DNA of 64,000 nucleotides from contig LNAC01000032.1 of NCBI GenBank assembly GCA_002007465.1, forward strand, positions 10,498,594 to 10,562,593, given 5' to 3'. The position numbers were made by a program, and so were the translations under genes. Below the pieces are notes generated by a model, which was not told the DNA's origin, ran no database searches, and worked only from the letters and a program-made list of their open reading frames with translations. This document shows positions 22,625 to 35,439 of the stretch, piece by piece. The stretch is from Ailurus styani (Eukaryota; Chordata; Mammalia; Carnivora; Ailuridae). Each line of letters opens with the position of its first letter. Position 1 is the stretch's first letter.

Positions 22625-25600
22625 TTTTGAATGGAGGCCCTAAGTATTTTGCCTTTGTATTTATTTTTACCTTTTTTTTTTTATGGTCACCAAGTGATCA
22701 ATTTATTTGTGAAAGAAAAAGTTGTCCTTTTGTTTTTCATTTAGACACAAATAAATGCATAAGTAAAAGTTTTACTAGACTAAGTCTCTGAGTTGCCCAT
22801 TACAGGTCCATTTTTGCAAGTACATGGCTGCCTCTTTCACATCATGTAGATTCTGGTCTTTCTTTTCTTCAGAAAAGTTCTTTGTTTTAAATATTAGCTC
22901 TGTTTCATTGTTTTGTTTTTCTTCTTTAGGGCTCCAATTGTGTGTATATTGAATCTTTTTCCTGTCTTATACATCAATCATTAGCCTGTTTTCTTCAATG
23001 CTCCATAATAAACTTTCAGACCTCTATTCTTTCCTGTTATCTTAGAATCTAGTTTTAATTTCTAAAATTATTCTTTTTCTTCAATTTCTTCTAGTCAACT
23101 CTTCTTTCACATCACCCTGGTATTTATCCACTTCTGTTTCAAGTATCTGAAACTCTTACTTGAGGATTTTTTTCCTTTCATGCACATAAAGGCTTAAAGA
23201 TATTTAATATAGGTCATGGTGTTCTGTTACTGATAACTGCTTTATAGTTGATTTAGAAAGAAACTTTTAATAGCTAAAATGTTGGTTCTTATTTTTTGCT
23301 TTATTCACTGTAGCAATTTGTATGTTTATCATCTGCAATTTTCAGTATATAGTTTTTATTTTCCATTCACGAGCGATAAAAACTTATGCACTAAGGGTAA
23401 AGATTTGGGATGAGTATCTAGATTTCTAGTTCAAAAGCTCTCTATTCCGGACTTAAACCAAAGGGGATGACTAGTGTGTCTTCTAATTTTATGGTTTTCT
23501 TATTTCTCCAGAACATTTAATTTCCCTATCTTGCTTCCTTCTTTCCCTTCACCATCAAGTCTGCAAGGCAAAACAAGATCATCTCCCAAAGTGGCACCGA
23601 TCTGATATGTTGCTAGGGTCCTGTGTACTTTTAAGTCTCTTCCTTTTGATTTCTCAATAGTAAATGCTCTAACTGAATCTCAGACCGTATCTTAGTATTT
23701 TCCAGGCTAGGACTTTTTCTTCCTAAAGGCAATTATAACTATGTACCCTTGGGCTTCTGGCTCAACCAACTTTCCTCTTGTCTTGTCCATGAAGTTTCTG
23801 CAGTCTCAATGAATTCTATCATGGGCTCTGATGCTAAGTAGGCTAGATTTTGATACTTGTTTCTCTCCCTAATAATCTGAAGGTCTTAGTCTGTCTTCTA
23901 GTTATGCTTATGGCATAGGCTATATTAATTGGTTTTATTTTATCTCTTTGATGATCTGTATAAGTTTTTAGAGAAAGTGAGGAAAAACTGAGATTTGGGT
24001 AGCTGCCATTATTCAGTGGCAATCCAGGATTCTCAGTTTATCAAGAATTGTCAACAGCTTTTTAGTTGACCATTTTCTCTACTTTAGTCTCCTCTATTCT
24101 ACAAATGCTATCTTTACTTAGTAAAAACTGAACATTTGATAATATATAATTAGTATCACTAATAAGCTCTCATGGACAATGGACACAATAACTAGAAGAA
24201 TCACATGACACAAAAATATGTAAAGGAGGTGCAAACATAATGAATTCAGCTTACAAAAGAAATATATCACTTCTATGGTGTATTGGGTAACTTAGGGTAA
24301 AAAGTAAAATCAAGATATTACCATGAAAGAAATAAAATAATTTTTTGTTTCTACTAAAACAGCTATAATCTTTCATGTCCAGTGATTTCAGATTTAACAT
24401 GGCTATTGAAAAACAGTTGATAACAAGTTTCAGTCCCTTACTTAAGAAATAATGTGGGTATCCAAAAGTAAGTTAATTCAGAAATACTGAAGGCATAAAA
24501 CACACTAAAAGCAAATGACAACAGCAAGTTCTGTTAGAGAAGATTCAGTGTAATCTACATTAGCGGCTTATATACATAATCTGGTATGTTTAGCATTATA
24601 GCTTCAGAAGAGAGCCAAAAATCAATATAATAAATAAAAAAAAGAAAAAAGGCTAAGAAATAATTACTCAACAAGTGGGTGAGTATGATAATAGGTTAGG
24701 AATGCGGACTAGATACTAAATACTTTTTTCTTTAAAGTAAACTGGGTTGTTCTACAGAAAATAATTCTGTGACTCTTGTATGAAATAGGAATTGTCATTA
24801 AGCTATAAATTAAACAAAGTTCAAAGGTACCTGAGGCAATGAGACAGAGGAAAACAGCCTAATCCTTTAGGATAAGAATTTAAAGCTGTGCTGGTGATCA
24901 TGCTGGCATTGCTTTGTAGTTAATTCAGCAATAGAACATGGTCCCCATGTTCTTATAATGGCATAGAATTTTTTATTATGAATGGGCTGTTAATTTTTCT
25001 TGGTTTTGGGCATTTGATTTATGCTAATAATTTACCTTACAAGGGGATTTTAGATGTCATATTCTCTAATGACAATTCCTGTCCTAATGTTTAGGGATAA
25101 AAACAAGGCCTACTGTTTCAAATTTTCAAATAAGCATGAAATAGAGGAACCATACTACAATAAGCATTTACAGAGAATCCTCTATTCTCTGAATCAAAAG
25201 AGGTAAGAGTGAACAGAATCTGATTTCTTAGAGGGTAGCTTTCAAATATTTACTAAAAACATTTTAAAACTGAGAGCTAAAGTATTTATATGAATGAATG
25301 AATGCTTCTATTATTTAGATCAGAAATTTACACAAAATGCTTAAGCAAAATGTTTTCCATAAAACCTAGTAAGGATTAAAATTGTCTAACTCTTATCTCT
25401 TAGTATTCTGACATATATACTGTATTTAATGTTACCCCCCGAAAATTAAGAAAACCACTCTGAAGTCATCAATTTCGGATTATGATAGTTTTTTTCAGAT
25501 TATGATAATTTTTGATGTGCAATTCAAATATACTAAATTTCCACAGTGTAAAAAATTTTAAAAAGCATAATTTCTTTCCATTCAGATTTTTCCTTTCCAA

Positions 25601-26170
25601 TGACAGGTTAGTAGACTATAAAATAAAATTTTAAGTTTAGATTTCTATTACACATACTCCTATCTTGTACTTGTACAGAATGGAGAAATCATTGTTTCTT
25701 GATCAAGCGCAATTCTGGTACAAGCAGTGATATTTTTAGCTAAAACACCTGACACTAAGGAAGAATTATGACACTAGAAGGTCTCTGCAAAAAAAGCCAG
25801 TACAGATTCACTTAAGTTAAATGTTTTACAACTTTACCTTTAAGAGGGTAAAAGTAGCAATGGATCAATCACTTCAAGGAAGAACAACTGTAGAAAATAA
25901 ACATCTTACTAGTGTTTTTTTTTTAACTTTTCCTTGTTTAAAAGCCATGTGCTAATTTTTAAAAAATATGTCAATAAGATATCTATAAAATAAGTCTGTA
26001 ATTCAAGAAAAAAAGGTTTATATATCATTCTCATCTTTAATAATATAATTTGAAACTTTTTTTAAAAAAAGCAAAAATTTAAGGCACATTAAAACCTATC
26101 TTTTGAAAACACTTTCACAGCCTATAAACTCAGCAAAAAGCCACACTTTACTCAGAATGTAATTTTTTAT
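22625..26170. other. Intron 2, AT-rich, unassigned
   Basis: 22180-24100 has the look of a decayed long repeat (blocks such as GAGAAGTCTGATGCCAACATG), but I cannot name it. 24100-26170 shows nothing recognisable. No exon-like segment was found. Confidence 0.4.
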
Positions 26171-26173
26171 TGT

Positions 26174-26373
26174 GCAGACTAAGAGTTCAAATCCAAACTC
26201 TAAACTCTGCCAGACCAAGGCAAGTAACGTTATAGTGTCTGTTTCCTTTTCCTTTACATGGTGATAATACCTCTTCGTGGGACTAATAGAAAGTCTTATT
26301 TAGATAACAGATATAACCCTAAGTCCAGTGTTGAGTACATAATAAGCACCCAATTAATGACAGATAATCATTC
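26174..26373 (+). mobile_element. MIR SINE
   Basis: Sequence order of MIR: AGTTCAAATCCAAACTC, CTCTGCCAGACC, AAGGCAAGTAACGTTA, TGGTGATAATACCTCTTCGT, CAGTGTTGAGTACATAATAAGC. Confidence 0.78.
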
Positions 26374-27046
26374 TTAAGTTAAACACTGAACATCTACATG
26401 AATTCCCTCTTCCTGTATCAAATTCTTTTGTGTCAACAGTCTTAGATATGAGACACATGAATTTTGTTACAGATTCTTACAAAGACATTCCTTTTGCTCC
26501 CTTCTTGGGGAGTCGATAGTTAAATGGGTAGAGTTTGTTGTTTTTATTGACATCTTGTGGCCATTGGTCTTAATACTTTATAATATACAATTTTAAGGCT
26601 AATTTCAATAAATAGGTTCAATGAGAAGTCTGTAATGGATCTGAAATTTAATCCAACAATTGTTACTTCTCACTATTTCTTAAATCTATTCTTCAAAAAG
26701 TATGAACTTTTGCTTTCTTTTTTCGTTTCTCTTCAGCTTTAGTTCTTTATCAGTCTCTATCAGTCAAAAAGAGCTGAGCAACCCTTTACTTATAACCAAG
26801 AACACTGCCTCCATATCCTTCAGTGTGTGAACAAATGGCCCATTTAGAAATTTCTTTTTTCTAACATTGAGGAAAAAAAAACAGGCCACTAAAAACAAAA
26901 GAACAGTATAATAACACAACTCTTCTAAAAACTGAACTTGAGATATTCAATTTACTTAGACTAATTACATGATTACATGAATCTGCCTATACAGGCATAC
27001 AGAACTCAGGTCATCACATGGTTTGGTTCTTTCTAGTCTTCTAGAC

Positions 27047-27222
27047 CCATGCTATACAAAAGAACTTTCTGTGATCATGGAAATGGCCAATGTCCTTGAT
27101 CCCCAAAAAGGTACTTGTTAGCCAATTATGGCTATTGAAAAGTAAGACTAAGGTACTTACTTTTAAATTAAATGATTAAATTTAAATAGCCACCTTCATC
27201 TACTACAACAGACAGCACAGCC
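27047..27222. mobile_element. hAT-type DNA transposon relic (probable)
   Basis: CCATGCTATACAAAAGAACTTTC, TTAGCCAATTATGGCTATTG and ATTAAATTTAAATAGCCACC resemble the mammalian repeat with 'TAGCCACATGTGGCTATTTAAATTT'. Family name uncertain. Confidence 0.45.
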
Positions 27223-28015
27223 TTAGACACTCTCTTTTTCTTTCTCTTTACCATGGTGAACCTTTTTCAGATGCTCTTATTGAACTCCTTGTTTCAAACC
27301 CCTTCTCTGTCATCCCTAAGATTGAACAGCTTGACACAGTTACAATCTCAAAAGCAAAGAGAATTACTGAAAAAGATTTTTCCAAGCTAGTTTTAAAATG
27401 TGTTTTTGATGAAGAGTACCACATTCAATTACTTTAGATTTTCTAAGCACAGTTCACTAAGAAATGAAAAATAAAATAAAAAAGAAATAACACATACATC
27501 TGAGTGCTTGAAATTAAAATTCTAACAATATATACTTTCTCCTAAATTCTTTGTCAGTTACATAATTAATCCCAGAATAAGATAATGGTATAATTAAAAA
27601 CAAGTACAGCAGAAACCATAGCACAACAAAGGAAAACTAAGGAAACAGATAAAAATCATTCTGTACCCCCATCTATTCTCTGTGATAATAGAAAAATTAA
27701 TGAATGGAAATATGATGGATCAAATGCAACAGTACAATGTGTTAGCCAATGAAGAGTTGTATACTTTTTTTACCATGAGTATTATTTACCACACATCAAA
27801 GATCAAGTCTTAGCTCAGTTTTAAGGGATTTCTGAATGACTGCTTACGCTCTTTCCAATTACATCTAAGCATAAGCATTATTTTATTTATTTTTCATGAA
27901 CATTACTTTAAAGTAAAATAATTAAAAAGGTGATCATAAGATCTCCGAAAAAAATTTTAGGTATTTTAAGTTCCCCTCTGTTTCTCCTCCCCAGCCTCCC
28001 CACATATACACACGC

Positions 28016-28053
28016 AGTCTTTTTCAAAGAACAAAGTCTTTTTCAAAGAACAA
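28016..28053 (+). repeat. Two tandem copies of a 19-bp unit
   Basis: AGTCTTTTTCAAAGAACAA occurs twice in direct contact (28016-28034 and 28035-28053), identical. Confidence 0.95.
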
Positions 28054-28373
28054 ACGTAGGTGTTAAGAAGGAAAACAACTATGGTGCTTATCTGTTAGGA
28101 ATGAAAGAATGGCCTCTCTCTGGGACTGGTATTAATGTCATCACCACACCACCAATCAATTCCTCCTTTCTTCTGCCTATCAACTTGGCTTTCCGTACCT
28201 TGGGGGTGGGGAGGTGGAGTGGGAGGGTGGAGCATGTAAAAATCTCAGTATTCTGGGGATTCAAAAGAATTCAAGTTGTATGAATCCAAGTTCTGTGCTA
28301 AACTACATACCAATTTCTGAATGACTGCTGATTTAATTTTTTTGTTTGACATCTGAAACATAATGAAACTTAC

Positions 28374-28484
28374 TATTTTGAGCCAGCGCTTGAAGCAGAC
28401 AATCCAAGCATCCTTCTAAACTATCCTCAGTTCTGTCAATAGCTGTTATCTTCAACTTCTTCAAGGTATCACTGAGATTATCTG
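28374..28484 (-). CDS. RAP1GDS1: RAP1GDS1 exon 2 (residues 2-38 of SmgGDS)
   Basis: The exon is 111 nt, bounded on the minus strand by a pyrimidine-rich acceptor (CTCTTTTTTCTGTTAG, ending at 28485) and a GTAAGT donor at 28373-28368. With the G from exon 1 it encodes ADNLSDTLKKLK, then ITAIDRTEDSLEG, then CLDCLLQALAQN, ending one base into the next codon (A|AT, Asn expected). I recognise this as the N-terminal helical segment of SmgGDS before the first armadillo repeats. The acceptor is TAGCAG, so use of the second AG would start the exon at 28481, drop the Ala codon and keep the frame. From memory the human protein has Val and Lys where this one has Ile17 and Arg19; I could not check this. 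No stop or frameshift is seen. Confidence 0.95.
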
Positions 28485-29080
28485 CTAACAGAAAAAAGAG
28501 AAATCAGAACTCTCACTAACATATGATCCTCACATTTCATGACAGTTCCCACTAACAGGCATTATTGTGAATTAACTTCCACATACATTATTAAAAGGGA
28601 ATGGACTGTACCATTACAAATTTTTTAAATAAAATGTATCCATTTAACTCAGATATTAAATATTCATTCTGTATACATGAGATACCAGGGATAGTCAGGA
28701 ATAATACAGATTGTCACAGAACATCTTCTTCAGGATTCTTATACCATATTTAGCCTGTTCAGGAAACCAGCCATGATTAATTTAAAAAAAACTAAATGTC
28801 CCCAAAAAATTACATTGCTTTGCAAATAATATTTTGTTTCAATTTTGGCTTCCTCTGCTATATTTCAAAGACATAAAATGAAAATGAAGGTTTAGGAAAG
28901 TTTCAAAATAATATGACTAAAATACAAAGCTGATGACTATAAAACCTACTTTAACACTGCCATTTGAAAAACACTTCAAATCAAAATACTGCTATAAGCC
29001 AAAACATGTACATTTTGGATTATGAAGCTGTGCTCTCATCCTAAATTGTATGTGGCTTCCCCCACACCATAGATTGTCAA
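28485..29080. other. Start of intron 1 side flanking exon 2
   Basis: Contains the acceptor tract of exon 2 (28485-28500) followed by AT-rich sequence with nothing else recognised. Confidence 0.6.
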
Positions 29081-29084
29081 AATT

Positions 29085-30175
29085 TCTTCACATTAAAAAT
29101 TCAGATCCCCACAGAGCTTTTATTTACATCAATTATTTCTGTTGGCATTTAAATACTAAAAATTAAAACTGAGACTTTTAAAGATTCATTTTAGTAATTC
29201 ATTTAGCCCTAACAATTATAAAATTATTTAACAGTAATATTTAAAAATACATAGATTTCAAAAACAAAAAACTCATTAAAAATAGTATTGTTCTACATTT
29301 TTATAAATCTCCATATGTCTGCCTTAATAGAAAATAACTAGATTTTCATATCTGCTTCTGTACTCACTCTTCCATAATTTGTTTGGGATAAGCAGATGAA
29401 TAAAATTCAGCCTTACACACATAGTTGAAAACAGGACAGTATTTTAATAGCCTTTTCAGATAATAGTGGATATTCTTTGACACCATACCAAACCGGACTA
29501 TGGTAGTTTTTTAAATGTTGGTTGCCATAAGAAATCTGAAACAATATTAATAAATGCTTCTAACTCTCACATTCATATCCACTGAGATTCCACTTTGAAT
29601 CTTTCATGCATGTAACATATTTAACATCAATGCACTGGTCATTAAAAAATCAGGTCATGGAGTTATGCATATTTTCCAAATATTGACATATTTCATTGTA
29701 CTATTTCAAAATATAAGATTTGCTAGTATCATCACTAATCTTATTAAAAAGACTCTTTTTAAATCCTAGGGAAATATCAAGCTGAAGGCATACAAGTTTC
29801 CCCAAATTCTAATTTTCTCTTACAATCTTCAGTTTTATTACCAAAAATAAATACTGTCAGCTGTTTTCCTTAAATGATAAATTACCCTCATTCATTTGTA
29901 AGAAAATATCTGTCGAATACGAAAAAACCAGTTTGTCTGTCAGTTCTTTCAAATAAAAAATGACTTTCCATGAAAAAAAGGTATCTTGGTCAGCTCATAA
30001 ACAACTGCACAAATGCTTCTCTTCAAAACAGGCATCAGACTTTGCAATGCAACCGAAGTGTTTTATGTGTACCTCCCATTTCATTATAAAGAATATTTTT
30101 AAAATATGTATACGGATATTGAGGGTTTGTTTTAATTTTTTTTTCCTGCTTCATCATGATCATTCTTAAGTGAAG
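29085..30175 (-). mobile_element. Fossil hAT transposase (C-terminal half), minus strand
   Basis: Reading the minus strand, pieces of a hAT-family transposase of the ZBED5/FAM200/SCAND3 type appear in order. A leucine-rich segment (LMPVLKRSICAVVYELT) comes at about 30040, then a region near 29880 (YFLTNEW). The C-terminal dimerisation block, YPLLSEKAIKIL and STEADMKI near 29470-29330, follows. Stops and frameshifts are frequent, so it is dead. The surviving 69-codon plus frame at 29960-30169 is only its shadow. Confidence 0.75.
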
Positions 30176-31090
30176 CTTGTATTTTTTTCTACTTCATGTT
30201 ACAGTGAAGAATACTACTAGTACCATTTAGGACTACTACTGCTCTGATTCACACATATTAAACCACCCTCAATTTTTAACCCATAATTGCTTTTATACTA
30301 TTGTTAGGGCAAATGCAGATAGTACTGACCTCACAGACACCCTAATGGAATACCAAGGACCTCTAGCATTGCTGCTGCAGTTAGAATTTCAGGCATTTTC
30401 TTACTTCAAAGGTATACATTTTAATAGACATCTGTACATTTCCAGGTCATGACAATTCTACAAATATGATGAAATCCCCTATTATAAAATGAGAGATAAT
30501 TTGTTTCCAGGCCAACCTAAGAAAAAGTAGACTTAAAATTTTACATCATATAATACTAACATGCTGTAGGGACACCTACTACAACCTGACTGATCCAGTA
30601 AACCTAAACCTATACTTTATTAAAAGTCCCAGGTTATCATTCACGTCCAAATTTACTCTCTTAAGAGGGACTAAGCAGTTTTGAGAAACTGATTTTTATT
30701 CTAAAGGAAAAAGTATATTTGTATGTATCTCTTCTCTTCTATAAGCTAAAAAGAAGTTGTATGGCATCATATCTCAGATATCTTGTTCAAACTTATTAAG
30801 TGCATATTAAGTTGATTTTCCTGAAATAAAGTATGAATAATGTATAGTATCTAAGTTCACATTATTAAAAGTAATAAATGTAGTTATCCCAACCCGGAGG
30901 AAAAAAATAAGACTTATGTTAGTCAAATTACAGCAATTCATCAAAACTATCAGTCGACAAGTAATAAAAAGCAGTTAAAACTCATTTAGTACTACCGATG
31001 TTGGCATCTGAGTCTTTTTAAGTTCTTTCCTTCCCTTCGTCCCATCCCCAAAGCTCCTCACTTGACATCCCGTTCTGATGGAGTCTCAGT
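30176..31090. other. Intron 1, unassigned
   Basis: AT-rich sequence; nothing recognised. Confidence 0.5.
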
Positions 31091-31094
31091 CTGG

Positions 31095-31330
31095 ATGATA
31101 CAAATCCAGAGACCATCCTTGCCCATTTTATCTAAGTCCCCTCTGCCTTAACCCCTCAGGATCATTTTCAGTCACTGTATCCGTCCTTCACAGCACTATT
31201 CACAATTTTTAATTGTATTTTTTGCTTAACTGTTAATATCCACTCCCCCGCTATATTTTATGGGACATCTCGTTAATTATAGTCACTGCACAGTGCCCAG
31301 TAAATATTTGTTAAATTAACTGAGTGAACA
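31095..31330 (+). mobile_element. L2 LINE 3' end
   Basis: CCTTGCCCATTTTATCTAAG, TTCACAGCACTATTCAC and GCACAGTGCCCAGTAAATATT then TTAAATTAACTGAGTGAA follow the L2 3' terminus. Confidence 0.75.
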
Positions 31331-32670
31331 GAGGAATGAGTTCCTTCTTTGCACAAAGCTGTCTAGTTACCATTCTTTGTATCATGCACTTAAGAACCAA
31401 AGTGGGCATAAATGTGACCTGTTAAGCACCTACAATGTATTCCATATAATTTAAAGTATAAATATAGTGTCTTACATTTTAAGATACAAAGAAATCATTG
31501 AAGACAATTTAAGTATTTAAGAACATAAAAATATATAGCTAAAAACTACATAGATCATCCCACTTTTAAAAGATTTTTTATATCAGGAAAAAAGTATTCA
31601 GTCCCTCCATGGGAATAATTACATGCCTATTAATGATGTGAGATCTTCTCAGGGAAGTTCATTAAATTCTTCATTCAGAGACAACCAAAGCTGTCAAACA
31701 GGATTACTACAAATTTATTATGATTTTAAGCATTTTAAATGAACGAACACGTTAGTACTGAAAGAAATGTTAATCAGTTTATAAAATAAAGTGTTAGAAT
31801 GTTTCATATCTTGATTAGAATACTGATTACATGAATATACAGTACATTTTCCAAAGTTCATCAAACTGACCATTGAAAAATCTATGCATTTTAGCTTATG
31901 TGAAGTATAGTTCAATTTTAAAAGACCATATTGGAAAATAAAATGATTGGGGTGAGAACCCCCTTCCCACTGGCCTCAAGCTTCCTTATGGAGAAATTTC
32001 CACTACAGTGACACTCCTGGTCACTTCTACCTCCTCCCTTGACAAGTGCCCATCACCACCTCCATTCTCTCTCTAGGAAAGGAGTAATGCATCTGATTAA
32101 TAAATTGAGAAAGAAGAACTGGCTAGGCCTAACTCAGTCCCTTCTAGGTTCCTGATCTTTTAGAAGGGCAAGAACTCCCTGTTCTTCCATACTTTTGACT
32201 GTCCGGCTACACCAGTGACAAGATGAGCAAATATATCTAATTCAGCCATTATAGTACTGGCAGGTCCTTTGTGACTATACAAATAAGCCCTGTCCTTCAC
32301 CAATTTTAAAGCAGTTATTTTGAATTCCATCAGAAAACTCATCTGCTTAGGTCTCTGTGATTCTGAACTTGAGTAAGGAACAGAGGGTATTATTTCCGGA
32401 CTCCCTCAAACTATGACAGTATATCTCAGCAGTGAATTCTTACCATTAAGACACTGAAATTGTTCTAATGGAAAATCTCTCAGCTTCTGGTTGGTAGTGG
32501 GGGGTGGGGGAGCAGTTAAGTCAAGAATGATAATTTTCACAGGAGGTTCTACTACTAAGAAGTATTAATAACCAAAATAAACTTTTTTCTTAAAAGAATA
32601 ATTTCTTTCCTATATGACAACAGATGATCTAGCTTACCTCATGAAAGAAAATAATGACATTTTCAAAGAG
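31331..32670. other. Intron 1, unassigned; GC-richer part at 31940-32420
   Basis: The part at 31940-32420 is less AT-rich than its neighbours and has a 60-codon minus frame (32160-32342). I do not recognise the protein, and the frame has no start context or neighbours to support it. It could be a decayed repeat or an old processed copy. Confidence 0.35.
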
Positions 32671-32674
32671 TTAA

Positions 32675-33025
32675 GTAAACTTGACTTTGTCATTAATTCT
32701 GCATCTCCTACTACTAACCACTTCATCCCTCTTAAAACCACAACCTAACCAAGTCTTCTTAAACTCTATCAAACTTACTCTTGCAAAGGTCTTAAATGAT
32801 AAATTGACAAATCCAATGGATTCTTCTCAATCCTCTTATTCAATAACTTTGCAGCAACAGACTCTTTTTTCTTTTTTGGTACACCTTCTACTGACTTCAG
32901 AACACCAGTCTCTGAACATTTGTTCTCGGTCTTCTCCTTCTTTCTCTACCTCCTCAATGTTAGTGTGACTTTGGTTTTACCTTTTCTGTATTTTTCATTT
33001 TGCTAGTTTTATAGTCCTAGGTTCA
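32675..33025 (+). mobile_element. L2 LINE ORF2 fragment
   Basis: CTTACTCTTGCAAAGGTCTT, AAATCCAATGGATTCTTCTC and CTCCTCAATGTTAGTGTG match the order of the L2 reverse-transcriptase coding region. The 95-codon frame at 32681-32968 is this relic, not a gene. Confidence 0.7.
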
Positions 33026-33890
33026 TAAAACTCTTTTAGCTTATTTCTACTGTTAGACGGGAAATTCTTATAGAACAGGAACTTCTAGATACTCACACTG
33101 CCCTCTTCAGTGGAAACTTACCAAATCCTGAAAATCTACCTTACTTTCTGAGTTACTTGCATCTTTTATTGTAAATTATGGTACAAATTGCCATGATTAG
33201 TATTTTTATTAAGATGGGCTATACTAAAAACAGTGACATTTCACTATGCTTTTTCTCATTCTAATTATTTCAGAAATCAGATAAAAAAAACTTTACAAGC
33301 AGTCACCATTCATTCATTCTAAAATGGTATTAAAGTCTATTTTAGTTTGAACCAGAAACACCGTAGTCTAACTTGTCACATTTGATTAGAGGCTCAAGAG
33401 TCTGACAGATGATCTTTGCAACTACAATATTAAGCCATCATGGATAAAAGGAAGATACAGTTTGTAAAATTTTATTTCACATAATGCCCAAAACCTTTTC
33501 ACTTAGAGTTCAAGAATTATTTTACTGTTTTATAGCTATCGAATATAGCTTTAACATATAACACGATATAACTAATAAGTTACATTGGCTATTTTTTTTT
33601 ATTAGATAGTGATTTATAGTGAGGTCCAGGCTTAATTCTTTGTCCCAGAAGTGACCAAGAAAAACATGAGGGTGATTTCTTTTTCTCAGCAATCCCCTAA
33701 TAGATTTAAGATACTATATGAAATAGTGGTCAATGCCCAAAATACGACAAGCCAATTTAGAAAACAATGTAGATACATCAACAAAGCTTGATGATAACTG
33801 TCAAAGAATTTAAAGAAACCCAAGAATTATACTAGAATGATGTTGGAGAAAATGTATAATCTGTCATTACAAACAGCTTCTGTGTAAAGA
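33026..33890. other. Intron 1, unassigned
   Basis: AT-rich sequence; nothing recognised. Confidence 0.5.
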
Positions 33891-33899
33891 CCTGTTGGA

Positions 33900-34101
33900 G
33901 AGGCACCTGGGTAGCTCAGTTGGTTAAGCAGCCTGACTCTGAATTTTGGCTCAGGTCATGATCTCAGGGTTGTGAGATCAACCCTGAATTGGGCTCTGCG
34001 CTGGGTATGGAGCCTGCTTAAGATTCTCTCTCTCCCTCTCCCTCTGTGCCCCCCCCCCAGCTCAAGCAAATGCACCCACTCTCTCTTAAAAAAGAAAAAA
34101 A
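33900..34101 (+). mobile_element. CAN-SINE, older subtype
   Basis: CTGTTGGA at 33892-33899 and 34102-34109. Older-type body with GAATTTTGGCTCAGGTCATG and a C run (34050-34060). The two overlapping frames over it are artefacts. Confidence 0.93.
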
Positions 34102-34708
34102 CTGTTGGAATGATCTCTATACACAAGAGTTCCAGAAGATGCCACAAAGTGGAAACTATATACTTTCAAATTTTGCATTTATACAGGTAAGCTAATTGAG
34201 TTTATAACAGAAGAGAAACTCTCTAAACATAAAAATAACCACTTGAAATGTATTCGCTCTGCTCCAGCTTCTTATACCTAGCATGTGCCTGCAAACCAAC
34301 CTGAGTTCTCACAGTATCAATATTCTATCACTAGGATTCTTACAGAATGTTTTAAGAGTTTACTCTATTATCCTGTATTTCCCAGTTTCTCAGTCCCCAT
34401 TTAATTTTTCTCTGGGCTCTGATACTCCATTTAGTCCCTTAGATTAGAACACTGATCTTGGACTTAATTATTTGAGCTGTGACTTTCTACTTCTTCAGGA
34501 TAATACTTACGTGTCTGCCTACAATGCTTTGGCTCTGGCACTTACATTCAAGAGTAAAAGATAATCATGCCTCCAAGCTCTGCCCTAGACTCTAGGATAT
34601 GCCTAAAAGGGAAAGAAAAGCAGACAGGGGCAGATAATATAAATTGAATAAGATGAAATTCTGCTAAATGTAGGGGAATGTTTAAAGGCTATATAAGACA
34701 GATAAAAG

Positions 34709-34911
34709 GGCGCCTGGGTGGCTCAGTGGGTTAAAGCCTCTGCTTTCGGCTCAGGTCATGATCTCAGGGTCCTGGGATCGAGGCCCGCATCGGGCTCCCT
34801 GCTCAGCGGGGAGCCTGCTTCCCCCCCCTCTCTCTCTGCCTGCCTCTCTGCCTCCTTGTGATCTCTCTCCCTCTGTGAAATAAATAAGTAAAATCTTAAA
34901 AAAAAAAAAAA
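34709..34911 (+). mobile_element. CAN-SINE, young subtype
   Basis: AGATAAAAG at 34700-34708 and 34912-34920. Near-consensus body. Confidence 0.96.
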
Positions 34912-34982
34912 AGATAAAAGAAGTGTTTGGGCTATCTACTTAGACTTACAAGCAATCCTGAACGAGATTCTTCACCAGAACA

Positions 34983-35050
34983 TATATCTATATACACTTA
35001 TAAAGTTAACATTATCGTCTTCTGATATCACTTAGACTGATACAGACAGA
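34983..35050 (+). repeat. Copy 1 of a ~70-bp direct repeat
   Basis: TATCTATATACACTTATAAA through CACTTAGACTGATACAGA reappears, lightly diverged, at 37061-37132, 2.1 kb downstream. Confidence 0.85.
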
Positions 35051-35114
35051 TACAAACTGATTCTTCACCAAAATAAAGTATTTCATTAAGATTGGTGTAA
35101 ATAGTTCCACTTAG

Positions 35115-35290
35115 TAACCTAATAATATATCATATATAAATATGTAATATATTATAATATAGTAATATATATAGTAATATATAGTAAATATCATATATCA
35201 TAGTAATATATCATATATATCATATATAAATATAGTAATATATCATATATAAATAATAAATATATAATATTTAATAATATATAATAACCT
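35115..35290. repeat. AT-rich low-complexity tract
   Basis: Almost pure A/T built from TAATATATCATATATAAATA-type words, some repeated in tandem. Likely prone to length change and hairpins. Confidence 0.93.
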
Positions 35291-35439
35291 AAAACAAGAA
35301 AGAGATAATATACACTGAAATTTATAAATTTTTAGGCAATGACAACTTTTCTGGATAATAAAATGCCAAACAGAAAATATGGTATCTACACAAGGAATCA
35401 TAAATATGATAGGTGAGTTTAACATAAGTATATATTAAG

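Larger units (their letters stand above)
26374..28373. other. Intron 2 next to exon 2
   Basis: Mostly unassigned. A possible hAT-like relic lies at 27047-27222 (TTTAAATTTAAATAGCC-type blocks). A 19-bp perfect tandem duplication is at 28016-28053. A 117-codon plus frame at 27930-28283 has no recognisable content and is antisense to the gene. Confidence 0.5.

Noticed and set aside
27930..28283. 117-codon plus-strand frame next to exon 2
   Set aside because: Antisense to the gene, contains the 19-bp tandem duplication in frame, and resembles no protein.
1..28373. RAP1GDS1 exon 3 within the window
   Set aside because: I looked on the minus strand for the expected Asn-Thr-Glu-Thr segment with acceptor and donor and did not find it; it is probably to the left.
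32160..32342. 60-codon minus frame as a small gene or processed pseudogene
   Set aside because: No recognised protein, no poly(A) tail or target duplication, and no start context.
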